From Bifidobacteriaceae bacterium (lineage in GTDB: Bacteria; Actinomycetota; Actinomycetes; Actinomycetales; WQXJ01): DNA of 18,960 nt. This document shows positions 15,301-18,960 of the stretch, in pieces (position 1 is the stretch's first letter; each line of letters starts with the position of its first letter). Location: positions 1 through 18,960 of the forward strand of contig JAISBQ010000183.1 in NCBI GenBank assembly GCA_031266115.1. Direction: 5' to 3'. A model generated the notes under the pieces. It searched no databases and had not been told where the DNA came from. It was given only the letters and a program-made list of their open reading frames with translations. The position numbers and the translations under genes are program-made.

Positions 15301-18300
15301 CGACACCTCCAACCCGGGCACCCCGGCCCAGTCGGTCGATTTCACTGGCGACTACATGATGACCGTTCAGGAGACTGCGGCCACCGACCCGTACACGGGT
15401 GCCGCAGCCGCACCGTATGAGACGCTGACCACCCCTGGGCTCGACGTGTTCATGTACAACACGACGTTCTCCCCGATCTTCGGCGATCAGCACGCCGCCG
15501 GCGTCGAGATGGTGGTCAACGGCCAGCGTCTGGCGACCAACGGCGATATCCACCTCCTGCCGACTCCGGAGCAGTGGGACGCTACGCCTGCGCCGATCCT
15601 CAACAACCGTTCCAGCAATGCAGCGACCCAGACGGTATCGGCGAATCTGACGTTGCCTGGCACCGAGGACGGCACGTTGGATCCGGTGGAGTACACGATG
15701 AATGCGAGCCCCGAGCCGGGCGGCTTCAAGCTGACGGTCGATCTGGACCGTCCGCTGCCGGCCGATCTGGCGGGGAAGGCCGGCTTCAACATCGAGTTGA
15801 TCCCGAATGTGTACAAGGAGAAGAGCTACCAAGCCGACACGGACGGCGACGGCCGGTACGACAAGTTCGGAATTGTCCCGCTGATGCCGTTCGACGACAT
15901 GGAGACCAAGGACCGGGCCCGGACCCAGGACCAGAAGTGGTATGTCCAGGAATGGAACCGGGACCGCGGCGACTATCAGCCCGTTCCGCTCGCCTCGGCC
16001 AAGACCATCACTTTGGCACCTGAGACGGACGAGCGCATCCGCGTGACGTCCGACAGCGGGGATGTCCAGCTGTTGGATGGGCGCAACCGGGCGCAGAACG
16101 GATGGTTCGTGCTGCGCACAGAGTTCGGTCCCGGCTCGACCTCGTTGACCTGGCACGTCAAGGTGGATGTCGATCCATCGTGGAAGCGCGCGGTCAACAT
16201 CGGCCACAGCCAGGCCGGCTACGCGCCGGTCCAGACCAAGCAAGCGGTCATGGAACTCGATCCGGCCGCCCAGGCGCCGGCATCGGCGGCCGTCAAGCGG
16301 ATCAACTCCGACGGCACGTACACCACCGTGTACACCGGCAAGGTTGGCCCGGCCAAGCGGTGGTTGCGATACGACTACCGGACCTTCGATTTCAGCTCGG
16401 TCAAGACGCCGGGTATCTACGTCATCGACTATGCCGGTGAGACAACGGAGGTCTTCCCGATCGACGAGAAGGTCTACTCCAAGTCCTGGCAACAGGCGCT
16501 GAGCGGGTTCCTCGCTAAGGAGATGGACCATATCTGGGTGCGCGAGATGTACAAGATCGCGCACGCCGCCTCCCACATGGACGATGCGATCATGTGGCCC
16601 CTGTGCGGCGAGCCGTTCCGCGATGAGGCGTCGTTCGACGGCTCATGGTTCGACGGCCAGGACTACTGCCCGACCAGCCGGACCAACACGGACTACGACT
16701 CCCTTGAGCACATTCCGGGCTTGGCCGTCGGCGGGTGGTATGACGCCGGGGACTACGACCTGGAGGCGACACGCCAGGCCGGCGTGATCCAGGACTTGGC
16801 GATGGCTTATCGCGAGTTCCAGCCCACCTACGACACGATGGATGTCGACTGGGCCGAGGACACCGGCGGCTACGTTGAGCTTCACCGCGCCGATGGCGTG
16901 CCGGACATCGTCCAGCAGGTTCGCCATGGCGTGTTGAACGTCATCGCCCGCTTCGACGCCATCGGCTACAACTTCAAGGTGGTCGAGGTTCCGACCCTGC
17001 GGCAGTACACCCACCTGGGTGACGGCTACACCGAGACCGACAACCGCATCTACGATCCGAGCCTCGACGAGGACGAGGTCGTGGGTCTGCGCTCGGGCAA
17101 GCAGGATGACCGCCTCGCGATGGTTGGCGAGAAGGAAGCTGGCTTGCAGTTCTATGGCGCCTACGCGATGGCGGCGGCGGCCACGGTGTTGCGCGGCTAC
17201 GACGACGAACTCGCCGACAAGGCGCTCACCTACGCCGAGCGCGTGTGGGATACCGAAGAGATCGTCACCGAGGTCGACCCGTCGGCGTGCGAGCCGACCG
17301 ACTTCATGTGCTACTTCAGCCTGGTGGGTCAGATGGCGGCCGAGTTCAACACCGCCGTCGAGTTGACCCTCGCCACCAACGGTGCCCCACGCTACGTGGC
17401 CGCGGTCAAGGAGCTCTTCGAGGTCGTCAAGGCCCCGATGGGCTTCGGTGCGTCCTTCGCCTCCGGTGGCTGGAAGGCCGCCCTGGTGCTCGACTACATG
17501 GACGACGAGTTCAAGGCCGAGTTCAAGGAAGCCGCGATCGCCTATAAGGAGGCTTATGACGCCTCGACAGCGGCCAACCCGTTCGGCGTGTCCGACACAG
17601 TCGGCATGTGGGGCGGCAGCACGGACGTCGTCGACATGGGCATCGTGATGTATTACATGCACGATCTGTATCCCGACATCTTCAGCTCGGACTACACGCT
17701 GCGCGCCGGCACCTACATCCTGGGCACCCACCCCGACAACTCCGTGTCGTGGCTGTCCGGCGTGGGCACCCAGTCGGTGGAGCACGCCTACGGCAACACC
17801 CGCGCCGAGGACACTTACGTGGCCGGCGGCATCGTTCCCGGCTACGTGCCGATCATGCCCGACCTGCCCGAGGCTCAGTCCGAGTTCGGGATGATGTGGT
17901 TCGAGTCGGAGTACGTGATCGATACGTCCGCCAAGTGGGTCTTTGTCGGTAACGCGATCGATCGCCTCGCCAATGAGGAGCCAGCCGCGGTCCAGCCGCC
18001 TGATCAGACCAAGACCACCTTGGCCAACCAGGTCGCCGATGTGGATGCGAAGGTCACGGCGGGCACGTACAGTGCCGGCGCCGTGACGCCATCGTCCTGG
18101 TCTGCCTTCACCAAGGCCCTCGCGGACGCCAAGGCTGTCGAGGCCAAGGCGAACCCGTCGGCGGCCGAGGTTGCGGCGACCCAAGCGGCGCTGACGGCCG
18201 CCATTGCCGGCCTGACGCCGCGTGGCGACGTCAGCCAACTCCAGGCGATGGTCGACGCCGCCGCGGCCCTTGCGGCCAGTCCGGCGCTGTCGGCAACAAC

Positions 18301-18960
18301 CAAGGTGGCGATCGCCGCGGCGCTTACCGCTGGGAGGGCTACTGTCGCGAAGGGCGCGGAGGCCTCTCAGTCCGATGTGTCCGCTGCGTTGGCGGCACTG
18401 TCCGGCGCCATCGGTGCAGCTCAGTTCGACAAGACCACGGCTTCGGCCAACGATGACGCAGCGGCCAGGGATTCCCTGACCGCGCTGATCGGTGGGCTGA
18501 GCGCTGTTCCTCCGGGGGCGTACGCGGACGCGTCCTACGCCGCCTTCAGGGATGCCCTGAATTCGGCGAGCGCCGTGCTCGCCGACCCGAACGCCACATC
18601 GGAGCAACTCCGCTCGGAGTTGATCCGGCTGTCTGCCGCGATGGCGGCCCTCAGCACCCAGGTGCAGCCTCCGGGTACAACGCCAGCGCCGCCGGCCACC
18701 AAGGTAATCAAGGCTGGCACCGTCAAGATCCGCGGTACAGCCAAGGTCGGCAAGAAGCTGACTGCGGCGGTGACCAAGTGGACCAAGGGCACCCAGTACT
18801 CCTACCAGTGGTACTCGGGCTCGAAGAAGATCAAGAACGCCACTAACAAGACGTTCACGATCCCCAAGAGCCTGAAGGGTAAGAAGATTCGGGTGAAGGT
18901 GACGGGCACCATCAACGGCTACGTGTCGAAGGCCAAGAACTCGACCGCCACCAAGAAGAT
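12371..18960 (+). CDS. Giant secreted tandem GH9 glycoside hydrolase with FIVAR and Ig-like tail (3' end outside window)
   Basis: One frame stays open from the ATG at 12371 (AGAAGG 10 nt upstream) to the right edge, at least 2196 codons. GH9 enzymes are inverting endo- or exo-glucanases. A signal peptide (cleavage near ADA, residue 32) leads two homologous modules. Each has a beta-rich N-terminal domain (FDVFMYNN at 64; LDVFMYNT at 1024) containing NGDIHLLP and a DTDGDGRYD calcium-type loop (224-232; 1156-1164), then an alpha-barrel. Module 1 has GGWFDAGDFD (Asp544, Asp547) and WAENEATI (Glu956). Module 2 has GGWYDAGDYD (Asp1458, Asp1461) and WFESEYVI (Glu1847), where the usual Asn-Glu is Ser-Glu. 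Three FIVAR modules follow (about 1882-1950, 1953-2020, 2031-2095), then an Ig-like domain from 2113 that is cut by the edge. Both catalytic sites look intact; the substrate is inferred as a beta-glucan. Confidence 0.9.
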   Translation, partial: MRTTRAVSFVATAALALTGLASVYTGVAPADAGSLDSGFMMKITDDPNNTISGVNYDYLTYPGFDVFMYNNGYNGMFGDEHLSGITFTLNGQRIAGNGDIHLLPAVEQWDAAQPDNSSPLYTPTSACRNPDLRGQSRQYNRTLDTITLPMRYVYDSLTSSVPGEVPSVCNYPQMKYDLIARPEPGGVNLKVVLRDDLPPQLEESAAFMLEFIPSLYKNKSYQVDTDGDGRYDSFGTLPLAPEDPMDEDWPRPDLKYSAWYVEQWNNDKGAQQPRALGRGYSWVLSPEDADTKVSVTSDELLSVFDGRNRSQNGWFGMSSRIPKGSKAGTTVASWHIKASVQPSWTREPSIAHSQAGYGTGTEKIAVVETDKNQRLAAGETATLQRLNADGSYTDVYTAPLGSSRAWTRYNYRDFDFSHINDPGSYAIQYGDVRTEPFPIDDEVYDKTWQHAVSGFMATNMDHMEVREGYKIWHGAAHMDDARMGEHFENTIEAINTDDGTPGGFITWFDGQSVALDRKIPQVVKDKGLTEGSRVTGINKGGWFDAGDFDIEIHSNMSALRNLIIDAQTFDNLDEYDNLSVEWNDDTGGKAEMHRPDGVADIVQQVKHGALVIQALIENVGWANTGVIEVPTLRQYTHLGDGSTDTDGYIYDKTLAADEIVERNGKIYSGKNDDRMVMMWRSAVNPGGGLDNRYVNTSLTNSNQAFDMAGAAAVLKGFDDEFGRKCLDTAKEIWNNEQTTASRANRFNLLVELMLATQAYGDTADYAIYKAALEGILAEATATGGGNPFAPGNILPINTYPTAMLIMDLMDASYSQQISDALVATVNAANSPFAYVAGTPFGFAESLTATWGPSSSKVPNNAAILYKNMAKRGLAGADLAPIRDYIIRGVNYIFGTHPYNDTSWLVGVGANSHKHPYNSNRADEGYIPGSLVPGYINFRPDFPESLDNFSFLWAENEATIGGVSGWIGAAKMADELTRDTSNPGTPAQSVDFTGDYMMTVQETAATDPYTGAAAAPYETLTTPGLDVFMYNTTFSPIFGDQHAAGVEMVVNGQRLATNGDIHLLPTPEQWDATPAPILNNRSSNAATQTVSANLTLPGTEDGTLDPVEYTMNASPEPGGFKLTVDLDRPLPADLAGKAGFNIELIPNVYKEKSYQADTDGDGRYDKFGIVPLMPFDDMETKDRARTQDQKWYVQEWNRDRGDYQPVPLASAKTITLAPETDERIRVTSDSGDVQLLDGRNRAQNGWFVLRTEFGPGSTSLTWHVKVDVDPSWKRAVNIGHSQAGYAPVQTKQAVMELDPAAQAPASAAVKRINSDGTYTTVYTGKVGPAKRWLRYDYRTFDFSSVKTPGIYVIDYAGETTEVFPIDEKVYSKSWQQALSGFLAKEMDHIWVREMYKIAHAASHMDDAIMWPLCGEPFRDEASFDGSWFDGQDYCPTSRTNTDYDSLEHIPGLAVGGWYDAGDYDLEATRQAGVIQDLAMAYREFQPTYDTMDVDWAEDTGGYVELHRADGVPDIVQQVRHGVLNVIARFDAIGYNFKVVEVPTLRQYTHLGDGYTETDNRIYDPSLDEDEVVGLRSGKQDDRLAMVGEKEAGLQFYGAYAMAAAATVLRGYDDELADKALTYAERVWDTEEIVTEVDPSACEPTDFMCYFSLVGQMAAEFNTAVELTLATNGAPRYVAAVKELFEVVKAPMGFGASFASGGWKAALVLDYMDDEFKAEFKEAAIAYKEAYDASTAANPFGVSDTVGMWGGSTDVVDMGIVMYYMHDLYPDIFSSDYTLRAGTYILGTHPDNSVSWLSGVGTQSVEHAYGNTRAEDTYVAGGIVPGYVPIMPDLPEAQSEFGMMWFESEYVIDTSAKWVFVGNAIDRLANEEPAAVQPPDQTKTTLANQVADVDAKVTAGTYSAGAVTPSSWSAFTKALADAKAVEAKANPSAAEVAATQAALTAAIAGLTPRGDVSQLQAMVDAAAALAASPALSATTKVAIAAALTAGRATVAKGAEASQSDVSAALAALSGAIGAAQFDKTTASANDDAAARDSLTALIGGLSAVPPGAYADASYAAFRDALNSASAVLADPNATSEQLRSELIRLSAAMAALSTQVQPPGTTPAPPATKVIKAGTVKIRGTAKVGKKLTAAVTKWTKGTQYSYQWYSGSKKIKNATNKTFTIPKSLKGKKIRVKVTGTINGYVSKAKNSTATKK
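12557..17990 (+). repeat. Internal duplication: two ~2.7-2.9 kb GH9 modules
   Basis: Residues about 60-990 and 1020-1875 of the GH9 protein are two copies of the same arrangement. Shared short blocks in the same order include NGQR.A.NGDIHLLP, SYQ.DTDGDGRYD, DGRNR.QNGWF, HSQAGY, MDH..VRE.YKI.H, GGW(F/Y)DAGD, ADIVQQV/PDIVQQV, EVPTLRQYTHLGDG and GTHP.N..SWL.GVG. The offset is 960 residues at the start and 891 at the final acid residue, so indels have accumulated since duplication. The copies are too diverged to be a recent unequal cross-over. Confidence 0.85.

Noticed and set aside
12959..18607. Long minus-strand open frames of about 356, 318, 498 and 654 codons opposite the GH9 gene
   Set aside because: They are antisense shadows. 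The plus frame starting at 12371 is continuous and shows two sets of GH9 motifs in order, while the minus frames give Val/Gly/Arg/His-rich sequence without a recognisable domain and have ends that fit no operon.

Overview
The window is high-GC actinobacterial DNA. Support for Actinomycetota comes from the heavy use of G/C third positions, the menaquinone genes menC and menD, an L,D-transpeptidase with actinobacterial Ig-like repeats, and secreted glycoside hydrolases with FIVAR and Ig-like tails. The sequence alone does not settle a genus; a Propionibacteriales or Micrococcales soil or plant-litter organism is a reasonable guess, but only a guess.

Layout. (1) 1-108 is the C-terminal tail of an IS110-type transposase entering from the left edge. 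It is followed by a gene-free stretch with a long interrupted palindrome (141-201) and six copies of a 7-bp tandem repeat (314-355). (2) 430-3238 holds menC and menD on the plus strand, two consecutive steps of menaquinone synthesis, probably one operon. (3) Convergent with menD, a minus-strand gene (3258-4466) encodes a secreted L,D-transpeptidase with two Ig-like repeats. (4) Divergent from it, 4747-6606 encodes a membrane-anchored HtrA-type serine protease with a Pro-rich repetitive cytoplasmic region and one PDZ domain. A strong bidirectional terminator hairpin follows it. (5) 6750-11705 (minus) encodes a 1651-residue secreted GH3 glycosidase with a fibronectin-like domain, Ig-like domains and three FIVAR modules. 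(6) After a 665-bp divergent intergenic region, a very large plus-strand gene starts at 12371 and stays open to the right edge. It has at least 2196 codons and encodes two tandem GH9 modules, three FIVAR modules and the start of an Ig-like domain.

How it fits together. The right half looks like a polysaccharide-degrading surface locus. The tandem GH9 protein would cleave a beta-glucan or related polymer, and the divergent GH3 enzyme would hydrolyse the released oligosaccharides or side chains. Both carry the same kind of FIVAR/Ig-like tail, which suggests that both are held at the cell surface. The Ig-like repeat at the end of the GH9 protein is related to those of the L,D-transpeptidase in the left half, a wall cross-linking enzyme. 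The most notable items are the tandem GH9 architecture with a calcium-loop-bearing accessory domain in each copy, a palindromic candidate operator in the divergent promoter region, and a roughly 200-nt potentially structured leader ahead of the GH9 gene.
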